Both the position numbers and the translations under genes were made by a program. The notes under the pieces were generated by a model. It was not told where the DNA came from, made no database searches, and saw nothing but the letters and a program-made list of their open reading frames with translations. A stretch of 64,000 nucleotides of DNA from Calothrix sp. 336/3 (GTDB lineage Bacteria > Cyanobacteriota > Cyanobacteriia > Cyanobacteriales > Nostocaceae): assembly GCF_000734895.2 (NCBI RefSeq), contig NZ_CP011382.1, positions 4,504,700-4,568,699 on the forward strand, in the 5' to 3' direction. This document shows, piece after piece, positions 25,093-34,900 of this stretch. Each line of letters begins with the position of its first letter. Position 1 is the first letter of the stretch.

Positions 25093-27735
25093 CTATTCCT
25101 GAGTTACTCCCCCAACTACAGGCTTAACTTCAGAATTGTCAGAGAATGGATCCGTACCACCAGTCCAATTGAAGTCACTGATACGGAAAGTAATTCCCCC
25201 TAATTCCAGAACAGGATTGTAGCGCAAAGTTATACCATAACTGCGGCGAGTATATTCCAGAAGATAGTCGGTGCTGCTGCGCTCTCCAGTATCAAGGTTA
25301 ATCGAGGTTTGAAAACCTGCTCGCAAAGGTCCATAGATTTGTTGAGAAATACCGAAATTTAAAACTCGTCTATCTGCTATTCGGTCGAATAAAAAGGGAG
25401 ATTCCCCACTAGTAAAGCCTTGGACATAGCTGACATTAAAGGCAGTATAATCAAAAAACTTGCGGGAAAAGTGACCCAGTTGCCCTTGAATACCAACAGT
25501 GGCAAATAGACTACTTTGATTATCACCATTACTGTATTGGCTAGTTGTACCAGTTAGGCTGCTGAAGGCTTGCAGGTAGGGAACTACAGGATTTGGTGTG
25601 TAACGTAGTCCTTCCGTGGGGGTTGCAGCTAGGGGTTTACCTCGCCATAGGTATACTGCACCATTGAGGGTGGTACTGGCTTGGTAGCGACCAAGGGAGA
25701 TACGGTTATTTTTGCGACCTACTTCTAGTAAGTCTTGGCGGTCAGTATTCGCATTGATATATTGGGCACCACCTTGGTAGCGTAATCGCAAACCTGTTGT
25801 ACCCAGGGCAATATTGGGGGAAGTAATCAAACCACCAATACTACTTTGTACTGTTTGAAAACCGAGGGTACCGTTGTAGAGGCGATCGCGGTAACTTGAT
25901 TCCAAACTCAAGATATGGGGATTACCTAAATCTCCAAAGAGTTGTTGTAAACGTAAACTACCTCGAAGATTATTTTCGATATCATCTAAGTCCAAACTAG
26001 TTAACACCCCTGAACCCTGAATAGTTGTCTGGGGGCTAAGAGTACTTGTGATTTTACTCTTAATCGCAAAGACTGAGGGAATATTATCTATACCTCCAAT
26101 TGCTTTCTGTGCCAAAAATTGGGGGGTGACACTCCAACGAAAATTATCCGAATCTACAATTTTAAAACCTCGTTCAATAAATAATCCTCCCCGTTTGTCT
26201 CCGTCATAACCAATAGAAAATAAACCTGGTGTCACATCCCTTTCGCTGCGGTCAATTACCCGTTCATCGATGGGAATCGGTATATTGGTATTCTGGTGTA
26301 GGACTAAACGTTGTCTTTGGGTTTTTATTCTGTCTCTGAGGGGAGATTCTCGTGTCAGAGTCACTTTATCCGCACGTAATTCTAATTCTGGTGGGGAAAA
26401 GGGGTCATTTGTCAAGCGAACATTTCTAGCTTGCCATCCACGGGGATAAAAATCGATGCGGGCAGCTTGGAAACGCACACGTCGAACTTGTCCACCACTT
26501 TTTTGAGAGGGAATATTACTGACATCTGGTCTACCACCAACAGCAATATTAATCCCTCCTGGACTATTGGCGGTTCGGGGTTGGTTTTGTTGAACGCGAT
26601 CGCCGACAGTTCTTTTTGTGACTCCAGTAGTTGTCCCGTCGAAACTGAAATCATCTCCCGCAGTGGGAATAAATATTTCTCCACTCCCAGCCAAAAGATC
26701 GCCCCGATCTTGAACAAAATTATAGGTGAAGCGTTGACCCTGTAAAACTTGGTCGCCACGGGTTAATATGACATTTCCCTCACCCACAGCAATCAGATTA
26801 TCGAGATTGACTTGTACGCGATTTGCCTTAACTTCCGCACCATCAAACCGCACAACCACATTCCCTTCCGCAGTCACCACCCGACGTTGCTCATCATATT
26901 CTTGGCGATCGCCAATGACTTCAACAACTCTTGGTGTTTGAGGAGAATTAGTTGCTGGAGTTGCTGGAGTTGCTGGAGCTTTTGTTGGAGGAATGGTAAC
27001 GGGGGCAATTTTTTCGGAAGTCTGATCACGGGATTTAAATTCGATGGTTCCTGGAGTCGATGGCTGAGGACTCACATTAGGAGCAGTAAACTCAATACTT
27101 ACAGGTTGATTCGAGGGAGAAGCTTTAGCGGAATTGTCCCTAGGGGAAGGATTAACTACTCGACTATTTGGAAACGTCTGCTGACTTTTTGCCTGTAACG
27201 GATAACCAACTTCTTGATTTGATGGTGCAGCTTTGACGGAATTGTTCCTAGGAGCAGGATTAACTATTTGACTATTTGGAAACGTCTGCTGACTTTTTGC
27301 CTGTAACGGATAACCAACTTCTAGGCGATCGCCCAAAAAATTCGCCTGTTTTTCTTCTAATACTGGAGAAAATTCTGGTGCAAGACTCTCTGGTGGACTG
27401 ACTTGTGATACTTTCTGGGAAGTAATGTTCTGATTCCTTTGACTCGGTGTGGGAAAATGCTCCGCACTACCGATGGCTATAATCTGAGATTTCTTTTCTG
27501 TCTCTGCTAAGGGCTGCTTTTCTAACTCGTCTACAACTAGAGTACTAGCGACTGTCTGTTGTTTTGACTCCTCTGCAACAACAGTTTCACTCACAGGTTT
27601 TAATGATTCAACAATCGCAGGTGGTTCAGGTGGCAGAACAGGATGAAGCATATGTTCAGAATAATCACGCTCACAAATAGCCAAACAAATAGCCGGAAGG
27701 ACGAGTAAGATAATTTCCCTCCCGACTTTTTCCAC
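25093..27735 (-). CDS. OstA/LptD-like outer-membrane protein (DUF3769)
   Basis: 880 residues. The N-terminal 270 are Pro/Ser/Gln-rich with a tandem 36-residue duplication (EVGYPLQAKSQQTFPNS twice, about residues 138-210). Next comes an LptA/OstA-like domain (about 285-390; VVTAEGNVVVRFDGAEVKANRVQVN), then a long C-terminal region with alternating beta strands typical of an LptD barrel. It likely inserts lipopolysaccharide into the outer leaflet. The GTG start at 27735 adds a hydrophobic stretch that may be a signal; the ATG at 27651 (MLHPVLPPEPPA) is the alternative. The repeated linker could vary in copy number. Confidence 0.8.
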   Translation of the reverse strand: MEKVGREIILLVLPAICLAICERDYSEHMLHPVLPPEPPAIVESLKPVSETVVAEESKQQTVASTLVVDELEKQPLAETEKKSQIIAIGSAEHFPTPSQRNQNITSQKVSQVSPPESLAPEFSPVLEEKQANFLGDRLEVGYPLQAKSQQTFPNSQIVNPAPRNNSVKAAPSNQEVGYPLQAKSQQTFPNSRVVNPSPRDNSAKASPSNQPVSIEFTAPNVSPQPSTPGTIEFKSRDQTSEKIAPVTIPPTKAPATPATPATNSPQTPRVVEVIGDRQEYDEQRRVVTAEGNVVVRFDGAEVKANRVQVNLDNLIAVGEGNVILTRGDQVLQGQRFTYNFVQDRGDLLAGSGEIFIPTAGDDFSFDGTTTGVTKRTVGDRVQQNQPRTANSPGGINIAVGGRPDVSNIPSQKSGGQVRRVRFQAARIDFYPRGWQARNVRLTNDPFSPPELELRADKVTLTRESPLRDRIKTQRQRLVLHQNTNIPIPIDERVIDRSERDVTPGLFSIGYDGDKRGGLFIERGFKIVDSDNFRWSVTPQFLAQKAIGGIDNIPSVFAIKSKITSTLSPQTTIQGSGVLTSLDLDDIENNLRGSLRLQQLFGDLGNPHILSLESSYRDRLYNGTLGFQTVQSSIGGLITSPNIALGTTGLRLRYQGGAQYINANTDRQDLLEVGRKNNRISLGRYQASTTLNGAVYLWRGKPLAATPTEGLRYTPNPVVPYLQAFSSLTGTTSQYSNGDNQSSLFATVGIQGQLGHFSRKFFDYTAFNVSYVQGFTSGESPFLFDRIADRRVLNFGISQQIYGPLRAGFQTSINLDTGERSSTDYLLEYTRRSYGITLRYNPVLELGGITFRISDFNWTGGTDPFSDNSEVKPVVGGVTQE

Positions 27736-27916
27736 TCTTCAACCTGAAAACACAGACTGCTGTGGATTTTGAGGTTATCAGAGACGGAAGTCTTACCCAA
27801 AGATACACTCTGTGGAGAGAAAAAAATGCCTGGAGGACACTTTTAATTCTCTCTCTTTACCTTGTTTCTTTGGTGTTGCAAACTGTCCGTCTACTTTTGG
27901 ATCATGTGTCGTGATA

Positions 27917-28033
27917 TTACTCGAAATCCCGACGACCAGGGTTACGAGCTGGATCGTTAGACAAAAATCCGAAGATGAACAGCAAAAGGAAGAAAGCAAC
28001 AACAATATATACAGCGATTTTTAAAGTCAGCAT
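27917..28033 (-). CDS. psbI: Photosystem II reaction centre protein I
   Basis: 38 residues from ATG 28033: MLTLKIAVYIVVAFF, then FGFLSNDPARNPGRRD. This is the PsbI sequence almost unchanged, with one thylakoid-spanning helix and a conserved stromal SNDPARNPGR tail. PsbI binds D1 early in photosystem II assembly. A GGAG ribosome-binding site lies before the ATG. The gene is shorter than usual gene-finder cut-offs. Confidence 0.95.
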   Translation of the reverse strand: MLTLKIAVYIVVAFFLLLFIFGFLSNDPARNPGRRDFE

Positions 28034-28305
28034 CGAGTAATCTCCTTCGGGTATAACTAGCTGTCTGCAACGCAGAAAAAGATAGCTTCTATATATTACA
28101 CCGATGAGGAGATACCGAGGATGGGACAAGGGTGCTGTTTGTGCAGGGTGACACTTGATTTTATGTGGTAAGTGCTGAGTGCTGATTCATCCTCTGACAA
28201 AGGAGATTTTTCCTGTGATGAGAGAACTTTCAAGCTGAAGACCTAAAGTGTTTTTAGTCTTTCACCCTCTCCCTGATAGGAATCGAAGGTAGATAATATA
28301 TTCAC

Positions 28306-29121
28306 TTATGACGTATATCCACACAGGATGTTTCCTGCTGGTTGTTGGGTAAATTCTTCCGAACGATTTTTAATTACCCGTGCGGGAATCCCCACAGCTA
28401 CGGAAAAAGCAGGAATATCGGTTGTCACCACCGCACCAGCACCAATAACGCTACTTTTACCAATAGTCACACCATTCATCACTTTGACACTATGCCCTAA
28501 CCAACAGTCGTCTCCAATGGTAATTCCTGAACTCGAAATTGGGGAGTGAGAAATTTCCCATTCAGAATCACCAGACATGGGACGATGGGCACAAATTTGA
28601 GAATGGGCTGCTATGAGACAGTTTTTACCAATGGTGACGTTTTGAGAGCCACGAATGGAAGTATAGGGTCCAATGTAGGTATCAGTATCAATAGAGACGC
28701 TACCTTGGTGGGAAGCATGGATATAGACACCGTGTTCTAGGGTTACGCGATCGCCAATACGCACTCGACTGTTGCGATCGCCCTCTGCATTCACACATAC
28801 ACCATACAAAATATCTACAGCATCGCCAATTTCAATCCCATGCCAACCACTAAACTCTACACCATGCTGAATATATACTTTCTTGCCTAACCGTGCCAAA
28901 ATATATCGATAAAATAAATTGCGTAGGTTTCCCCCGATGACTTTTGTCGGGATACCTGCCAAAAAGCCCATCCAAAAGTTTTTGTGCTGATACTGTTTCC
29001 CAGAAAAAAAAGATTTGCTACCCATTACCCGATAACCTAATATCTGCTCGATGTTAAAATAGGGACTGAACAAAGTAAAAAAAGTCAGTAAATACAAGTT
29101 GCAGATAATTTTATATCTCAA
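28306..29121 (-). CDS. Hexapeptide-repeat acyltransferase (WbbJ/NodL-like)
   Basis: Up to 271 residues; the ATG at 29025 (MGSKSFFSG) may be the true start because the first 32 residues are hydrophobic and less family-like. From about 75 to 255 it consists of left-handed beta-helix hexapeptide units (VRIGDRVTLEHGVYIHA, VTIGKNCLIAAHSQICAH, ITIGDDCWLGHSVKVMNG). It ends with the acetyltransferase signature VTIGKSSVIGAGAVVTTDIPAFSVAVGIPARVIK. The likely reaction is O-acetyl transfer to a sugar in surface polysaccharide. No glycosyltransferase is adjacent. Confidence 0.88.
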   Translation of the reverse strand: MRYKIICNLYLLTFFTLFSPYFNIEQILGYRVMGSKSFFSGKQYQHKNFWMGFLAGIPTKVIGGNLRNLFYRYILARLGKKVYIQHGVEFSGWHGIEIGDAVDILYGVCVNAEGDRNSRVRIGDRVTLEHGVYIHASHQGSVSIDTDTYIGPYTSIRGSQNVTIGKNCLIAAHSQICAHRPMSGDSEWEISHSPISSSGITIGDDCWLGHSVKVMNGVTIGKSSVIGAGAVVTTDIPAFSVAVGIPARVIKNRSEEFTQQPAGNILCGYTS

Positions 29122-29317
29122 AGAATTGTCGCAATCATAAATTTTTCATAAACCGTCAGTCGGAACCCTAGTTTCCATTTAGTTACAGTATTCTGTCTCT
29201 TCAACCGAAAAACCCTTAATTGCGTAGTGATAACTACTAAAAAATATTTTTTTGTATCTAACTAAGATACTATTTTTCGAGAAATAGTCAGCTTAATCAT
29301 AAATTCATCAAAAAATA

Positions 29318-30046
29318 TTAATACACTTCGATCTCGTCCCAAGAACGAATTACCACATCCGCACCAGCGACATTATTAACTTGATTTACCCAAGTAATAC
29401 CAACACATCCTGCTGCTTTCCCATTTCTTGCCATTTCCATATCCCCCACAGAATCACCTATCACCAAAGTTGCACCCGGTTCTACACCTAATTGGGCGCA
29501 AGCTTGGAGAAATAACAGGGGATTAGGTTTACTAATATTACCGTCAACTCCCATAGCTAATTGCAAGTAATCACCTAGCTGATGGTTCGAGATAAATGTT
29601 TTGACTTCCTCAGTAGTTGCCGCAGACAAAATACCTAACTTCAAACCACCTTGGGAGAGTGTTTGTAATATTTCCCGACTCCCAGGAAATAGAGGTGCAG
29701 GAAACTGAAAAACGTATTTTTCCGCATCATCTAACGCTTGACAGGCGATTTTTAAACATTCAAACCAACCTTTACCCGTTTCTGCAATATAAGCAGCTGT
29801 GGCAATTTCTGTTTCCCGACGACTAGCAACAGACATCATACCTGCCGCATCGAGGCGATTACCATTTACCCCATACGCCATTAATAATGGTTCACCGGTA
29901 CCAGGGAACTGAGCATCAATAATTCTGGCAGCTTTCTGAGCTAAGTTTCTTAACTGCTCTTCGGAGTCCTCCAAGGTACCATTTTTATCAAACAAAATGG
30001 CTTGGATATTAGGAAATACTTGATTATGGCATTTAATATTCAACAC
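29318..30046 (-). CDS. HAD-superfamily hydrolase
   Basis: 242 residues from GTG 30046, with GGAGG seven bases upstream; a longer frame to 30154 lacks support. HAD motifs: I, ILFDKNGTLEDSE (nucleophile Asp, but Lys then Asn where D-x-D usually has the second Asp); II, LGILSAATTEE; III/IV, Lys in SKPNPLLF and IGDSVGDMEMA. It resembles phosphoglycolate-type phosphatases. The DKN in place of DxD is unusual for a phosphatase and would alter the acid/base step. The rpsA terminator precedes it. Confidence 0.82.
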   Translation of the reverse strand: MLNIKCHNQVFPNIQAILFDKNGTLEDSEEQLRNLAQKAARIIDAQFPGTGEPLLMAYGVNGNRLDAAGMMSVASRRETEIATAAYIAETGKGWFECLKIACQALDDAEKYVFQFPAPLFPGSREILQTLSQGGLKLGILSAATTEEVKTFISNHQLGDYLQLAMGVDGNISKPNPLLFLQACAQLGVEPGATLVIGDSVGDMEMARNGKAAGCVGITWVNQVNNVAGADVVIRSWDEIEVY

Positions 30047-30104
30047 AGAACATCCTCCATGATGCGTCAACTTATACCAATAAAAACCACAACTGATTCT
30101 AAGC

Positions 30105-30131
30105 AATAAAAAAAGAGGGTTTTCCCTCTTT
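30105..30131 (-). terminator. Rho-independent terminator of rpsA
   Basis: On the minus strand, stem AAAGAGGG/CCCTCTTT (8 bp) with a 4-base AAAA loop is followed by a run of seven T. It lies 34 bp after the rpsA stop, ahead of the HAD hydrolase start. Confidence 0.88.
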
Positions 30132-30164
30132 CCCAGATTCTCAGATAAATTCACAGTTATTTAT

Positions 30165-31205
30165 TTATTCTTCTTCAGTCGCTGCGGGAATTTCTTCTTC
30201 AGCTACTGCGGGAATATCTTCAGCTACGACAGTCTCTTCAGTTGCTGGGGGAATATCTTCAGCTACGACAGCCTCTTCAATTTCCATAACAGGAATACCT
30301 TGCTGTTTCGCCAGTAATTGTTCACGATACTTGGCAGCCATTTCCTCTGCTTTATCGTATACTAAATCACGGTTCTTAATCATGTCACCTGGTTCTGGTT
30401 CCAACTGCTTAGTAGACAGAGAAATCCGACCACGTTCAGCATCCAAGTCAATGATCATCACTTTCACTTCATCATTGACATTGAAAACACTGTGAGGTGT
30501 ATCAATATGCTCATGAGAAATTTCGGAGATGTGCAACAAACCACTGACACCACCGATGTCAATAAACGCACCATAGGGCTTGATACCACGCACTGTACCA
30601 ATCACTACTTCGCCAACTTCCAAACGATTCATCTTACGCTCAACCAGCGCTCGACGATGGGAAAGTACTAGACGGTTACGTTCTTCATCTACTTCCAAAA
30701 ACTTCAGGGGAAGCTCTTCTCCCACCAATTCTTCCTTGGGTTTACGGGTGCTAATATGGGAACCAGGGATAAATCCTCTGAGTCCTTCAATTCTCACCAA
30801 CGCACCACCTCGGTTAGTTGCAAATACACCGGAACGGACAGTCGCATCCTCTGCTTGCAGTTGACGCACTCGCTCCCATGCCCGCATATACTCAATACGG
30901 CGAATGGAAAGAGTTAACTGTCCATCTTCATTCTCATCAGTGAGGATGAAAAACTCTCTGGTTTCGTTTGATTGTAAAACTTCCTCCGGGCTATCCACCC
31001 GGTTGATAGACATTTCCTGTATGGGTATGTAAGCGGCTGTTTTCGCACCTATGTCAATCAGAGCGCCCCGTGGCTCTATACTGAAAACTGTACCGGGTAC
31101 TATATCACCAGGGCTAAAGTGATAGTCGTATTTGTCTAGTAAAGCAGCGAAGTCTTCGTGAGTAAACCCAATTTCAGCAGTAGCAGTTGATTTCTGATTG
31201 ACCAT
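30165..31205 (-). CDS. rpsA: 30S ribosomal protein S1
   Basis: 346 residues with three S1 RNA-binding domains (about 30-105, 120-190 and 200-275; for example GDIVPGTVFSIEPRGALIDIGAKTAAYIP and VVIGTVRGIKPYGAFIDIGGVSGLLHISEI). This is the short cyanobacterial S1 rather than the six-domain enterobacterial form. It recruits mRNA to the 30S subunit. The last 40 residues are an acidic low-complexity tail of repeats like EETVVAEDIPA. A 5' leader of over 70 bp and a strong terminator frame the gene. Confidence 0.95.
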   Translation of the reverse strand: MVNQKSTATAEIGFTHEDFAALLDKYDYHFSPGDIVPGTVFSIEPRGALIDIGAKTAAYIPIQEMSINRVDSPEEVLQSNETREFFILTDENEDGQLTLSIRRIEYMRAWERVRQLQAEDATVRSGVFATNRGGALVRIEGLRGFIPGSHISTRKPKEELVGEELPLKFLEVDEERNRLVLSHRRALVERKMNRLEVGEVVIGTVRGIKPYGAFIDIGGVSGLLHISEISHEHIDTPHSVFNVNDEVKVMIIDLDAERGRISLSTKQLEPEPGDMIKNRDLVYDKAEEMAAKYREQLLAKQQGIPVMEIEEAVVAEDIPPATEETVVAEDIPAVAEEEIPAATEEE

Positions 31206-31663
31206 GCTAATTGTTTCCTGGTTGTTAATCTCCGTATTTTTTTTGCCTTGTAATGATGTACATATAAGGGCATAAATGCAGGTGGTTCACACCTACACCG
31301 TTTTTCATCCTAGCGCAGAGAAGCCGATAATAACACACATCAACTTCCAGATTGTAGATTATATCAAAATTCGCGGGGTTGGAAATAGAAACTGGTATGA
31401 GAGCATAAAGCTATCGAGAGCAGTGTTTTATCGGCTAATTCTCGATTTTTCAGGCAGATGGTCAAATATCCTCTCTCCAGTAAATCCATTGGGAGGATTA
31501 TCGATGAATCCTGTGTCTAGCAAAACAATATCATAGAGATATGCCCGCGAAACGTCTCTATCGGGTGGGAACGTCTCTACAAATATTAAATATAATTTTC
31601 CGTTATTTTATAGGTGGGATTGGGATTAATAAAAAGGAAACTTTAAAAATTGGTACTTCACCA
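31206..31663. other. Divergent intergenic region (rpsA leader and promoter side)
   Basis: 458 bp between rpsA and the LURP-one-like gene. It should contain the rpsA promoter and leader. Frames at 31276-31536 and the extension 31541-31663 lack ribosome-binding sites and recognisable similarity. Confidence 0.4.
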
Positions 31664-32496
31664 ATGCAATATCCTTTAGAACTCACTTTCAAATTTTGGG
31701 CTTTAGCACCGCAAATTTCCGTGCTTGATGCTCAACAGAATTTGGTATTTTACGTCAAACAGAAACTTTTTAAGCTCAAAGAAGCGATTACAGTCTTTGC
31801 GGATGGGGAGCAGCAACGTCCTCTCTACTATATTAAAGCTGATCGGATTATCGATTTTTCCGCTCGTTATGACTTTACAGATGCGGATGGCAATTATTTA
31901 GGAGCTGTTAAACGTCGGGGGATGAAATCTTTCTGGCGCGCTCGTTATGATATCTTTGATGGCGACAGTAGCAAAATCCACATACAAGAGAAAAACCCTT
32001 GGATTAAAGTCCTGGATGCTCTATTTGCGGAAATTCCCGTTGTGGGTATGTTTACAGGTTATGTGCATTCGTGACAGGTTAAGACAAAATTCGTTTTGTC
32101 AATAGTAGTTACGCTAGAAGTTGAAACTATAGTTAGGTATCAAATTTCGTCTTCTACGGAATTTGTCGGGTAAGAATGAGTGATGTTTTTTAAGATGACG
32201 CGATCGCTATGCCAAAAAATTGCGTTTTCTACCCTATTTTTAGCAATATTTTAAGCATTATTACTCATTGACAAATTGTTGATAACTTTAACCTGTCACG
32301 AATGGGTTATGTGTTTAATCCTGTTTACCTTGTTTGCCGGGAAGATGGCACGGTAGTTATGCGGTTGGAAAAAATTCCTTCGTTTCTTTCCCGCAAGTTT
32401 ACTATTAAACCCATTGACAAAGTTGATGGGCGAGAGGAGCAACAGATAATTTTGAGCTTAATGATGATGCTGTTGTTGGAGAAGAATCGAGGTTAG
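31664..32496 (+). pseudogene. LURP-one/tubby-like gene interrupted by a MITE
   Basis: From ATG 31664 (MQYPLELTFKFWALAP) the frame encodes a LURP-one-related/tubby C-terminal-like beta-barrel: SVLDAQQNLVFYVKQKLFKLKE and YDFTDADGNYLGAVKRRGMKSFWRARYDIFD. It runs into a 239-bp inserted element after GMFTGYV and stops. The rest resumes beyond the insert (FNPVYLVCREDGTVVMRLEKIPSF) in another frame. Removing the insert and one copy of its 9-bp target duplication restores a continuous protein of about 194 residues. The truncated product may still be made. Proteins of this fold are often membrane-associated; function unknown. Confidence 0.82.
32066..32304. mobile_element. 239-bp MITE inserted in the LURP-one-like gene
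   Basis: It has perfect 17-bp terminal inverted repeats (CATTCGTGACAGGTTAA, left end) and a perfect 9-bp target duplication, GGTTATGTG at 32057-32065 and 32305-32313. No coding capacity. The perfect repeats suggest a recent insertion. Confidence 0.93.
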
Positions 32497-32750
32497 TACA
32501 GAGCATCAGATGGGTTTGTGAAAGCTGGGGGGCGATCGCTCTCTGGCTTTTTGTCATTTTAGTCGTTGGACAAAAACTCATCACTGATATGATGTGAATG
32601 GCTGTTGTGTGCAATGCCACTGCTTGCAACATAACTGTTTAGCATTCTTTACATATTGCAACCGTTTCCTTGCCTTGAGAGTCCGTTGTAATCTGTACAA
32701 TGCAGTTGTGACATGAATATTGTCCCTATAGGGCTTGCTTAACGACATTC

Positions 32751-34748
32751 ATGAGCATTTCAACTTCTGTCCTGAGTGAACTGCTACAGGCACTACCCAA
32801 TCTGCGACCGCAGCTATATTTCAAGGCTTCTCTGACAGCCCTCTCCCATGCAATGGAAGACCAAGTTTTGGCGGCAAATTTGGAGAAACCCTTGGTCATA
32901 GCTAGTTTTCAAAGAGAGCGTTTTTACCGCCAAGAAGCGCATCGCTATCAACGACTAGCACAGCGTAGCAATCAAATATACGTTTTGTCCGCACCAGAGA
33001 CGGATTTTGTCAATAGTTCGGAATACTATGAAAAAATCGCCTTTGAAACAGACGACGCTTTGAGTCAAGAATGGCATTTAGTCGTAATTGCCCAAAATTA
33101 TGCTACCTGCTTAGTTTGCCGTGAAAGTCAGGGTTCTCTGGCAAAAAATCGGCGTTTGCGAGAATTAAGTCCGGCTTTGGATACGGATACGGCAAGGCGA
33201 TTTGAAGGTATTTGGACGGCAGAGAGGAATGTCAGTCTGCAAGCTGCGGCATTGTTGTTGACTCGGATTTTGATTTATCGACCAGAATTAGCCGAGAAAG
33301 TGGAATTGGCACGGCAAAGGTTTGGTATTGGGGGAGACCAAAGTTTAGAAATGGGGGAACAGGCAGGAGCCTATGCTTGTGATATTGATACCGACCCCTT
33401 TGTGCAACGTTTGGTGACATATTTACAGGCAAGTCAGTACAAATTACATAAAGCCTACCGTTCCATATCCGCCCAGGCGAGAAAAGAACGGTTAGTCAAT
33501 TCAATTAGTACGGCAATTCGGCGATCGCTCAATACCCAGGACATTCTGCAAGTGGCAGTTCAAGAATTAGGGCAACATTTAGGAGCTTGTCGTTGCCTAA
33601 TTTATCGTGCCCAAGCAGCAGATATTCAAGCCACCATCGAACACGAGTTTTTAAACTTAGGTGTTTCCTCACTTCTCGGACAAACCTGGGATTTAGGGCA
33701 TAACCCTTTATTCGAGGAGGTAGTCTTACAATTTGAAGGAGTTTGTGTTGCTGATACCTTGAATGATTCTCGTGTGAGCAAATCCAAAGGACTTTGTAAA
33801 CTTATACAAAAGTATGGGATTCGTTCTTGGTTAATGGAACCAATCCTGTTTCAAGGTAGATTACTCGGAATTCTGGAATTACATTACTGTGGTGACACAC
33901 CCCACGAATGGCAGATAGGAGAATTAGATGTTGCCAAGGCGATCGCCACCCAAGTTGGTGCTGCCCTAATTCAAGCTGAAGCCTATGCCAACCTAGAAGA
34001 ACTCAACCAACAACTAGAAGCCCTAGACCGCACCCGCAGTAACCTCATAGCCATCACTGGACACGAGCTACGTACACCCCTATCTACCATCCAAGTTTGC
34101 CTAGAAAGCCTAGCTAGTGAGCCAGATATGCCCTTGGAATTGCAACAAGTCATGCTCAGTACTGCCCTAGCAGACTCTGAAAGAATGCGGAAGTTGGTGC
34201 AAGATTTCCTCACCCTCTCAAATTTGGAAAGTGGCAGGGTGGAATGGCATATTGAATCTCTGGCACTGCAAGAATGTATCGATTTAGCCCTGAGTCGCAT
34301 TCGCACCCGTAGCAACCTCGATGAAGTACCTAAAATAGCCGTGGATATTGCCTCTACTCTCCCCCTAGTTAAGGCAGATGGGGACTGGCTAGTAGAAGTG
34401 ATTGCCAAACTCCTAGATAATGCTTGTAAATTTACCCCTGCCCAAGGAACAATCTCCATTCAGGCAGAAATTTACGATCAACAGATGGTAGAGGTGACAG
34501 TTACCGACACCGGACGTGGCATTGAACCCAATCGCCTGGAAATCGTTTTTGACCGTTTTTACCAAGAAGAAGGGGCTTTGCGCCGCACTACCGGAGGTAC
34601 GGGACTTGGTTTAGCCATCTGCCGCCAAATCGTCAATAGTTGGGGAGGAGAAATCTGGGCAGAATCCACAGGCAAAAATCAAGGCAGTATCTTCCACTTC
34701 ACCTTACCTATGATTGAAGGCAGTCAGGAAAAGGTGGGAAAGGGCTAA
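32751..34748 (+). CDS. DICT-GAF sensor histidine kinase
   Basis: 665 residues. The N-terminal region (about 1-230) matches the DICT sensory domain found with cyclase and two-component proteins. A GAF domain follows (about 250-410; RRSLNTQDILQVAVQELGQHLGACRCLIYR). Then HisKA with ITGHELRTPLSTIQV (His near 447), and an HATPase with LLDNACKFTPAQG, DTGRGIEPNR and GGTGLGLAIC. No membrane span and no receiver domain, so it signals to a response regulator encoded elsewhere. The DICT domain is linked to light-responsive systems. It starts 250 bp after the broken LURP-one gene. Confidence 0.9.
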   Translation: MSISTSVLSELLQALPNLRPQLYFKASLTALSHAMEDQVLAANLEKPLVIASFQRERFYRQEAHRYQRLAQRSNQIYVLSAPETDFVNSSEYYEKIAFETDDALSQEWHLVVIAQNYATCLVCRESQGSLAKNRRLRELSPALDTDTARRFEGIWTAERNVSLQAAALLLTRILIYRPELAEKVELARQRFGIGGDQSLEMGEQAGAYACDIDTDPFVQRLVTYLQASQYKLHKAYRSISAQARKERLVNSISTAIRRSLNTQDILQVAVQELGQHLGACRCLIYRAQAADIQATIEHEFLNLGVSSLLGQTWDLGHNPLFEEVVLQFEGVCVADTLNDSRVSKSKGLCKLIQKYGIRSWLMEPILFQGRLLGILELHYCGDTPHEWQIGELDVAKAIATQVGAALIQAEAYANLEELNQQLEALDRTRSNLIAITGHELRTPLSTIQVCLESLASEPDMPLELQQVMLSTALADSERMRKLVQDFLTLSNLESGRVEWHIESLALQECIDLALSRIRTRSNLDEVPKIAVDIASTLPLVKADGDWLVEVIAKLLDNACKFTPAQGTISIQAEIYDQQMVEVTVTDTGRGIEPNRLEIVFDRFYQEEGALRRTTGGTGLGLAICRQIVNSWGGEIWAESTGKNQGSIFHFTLPMIEGSQEKVGKG

Positions 34749-34900
34749 GGGGAAGGAAAGGAGTCAAGATGTTTTTCTATTCACTGTTAACTGTCAAACC
34801 CATTTACCCATCACCCCAGACTGTTACAGTTCCTTACACAATCGCCATATCTGATGGCTAGCGGTGTTACGATGCCGTAAAAACCTTGGGAGAACACCTT

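Noticed and set aside
31276..31536. 86-codon frame upstream of the LURP-one-like gene
   Set aside because: No ribosome-binding site, odd composition, and it overlaps the likely rpsA promoter and leader.
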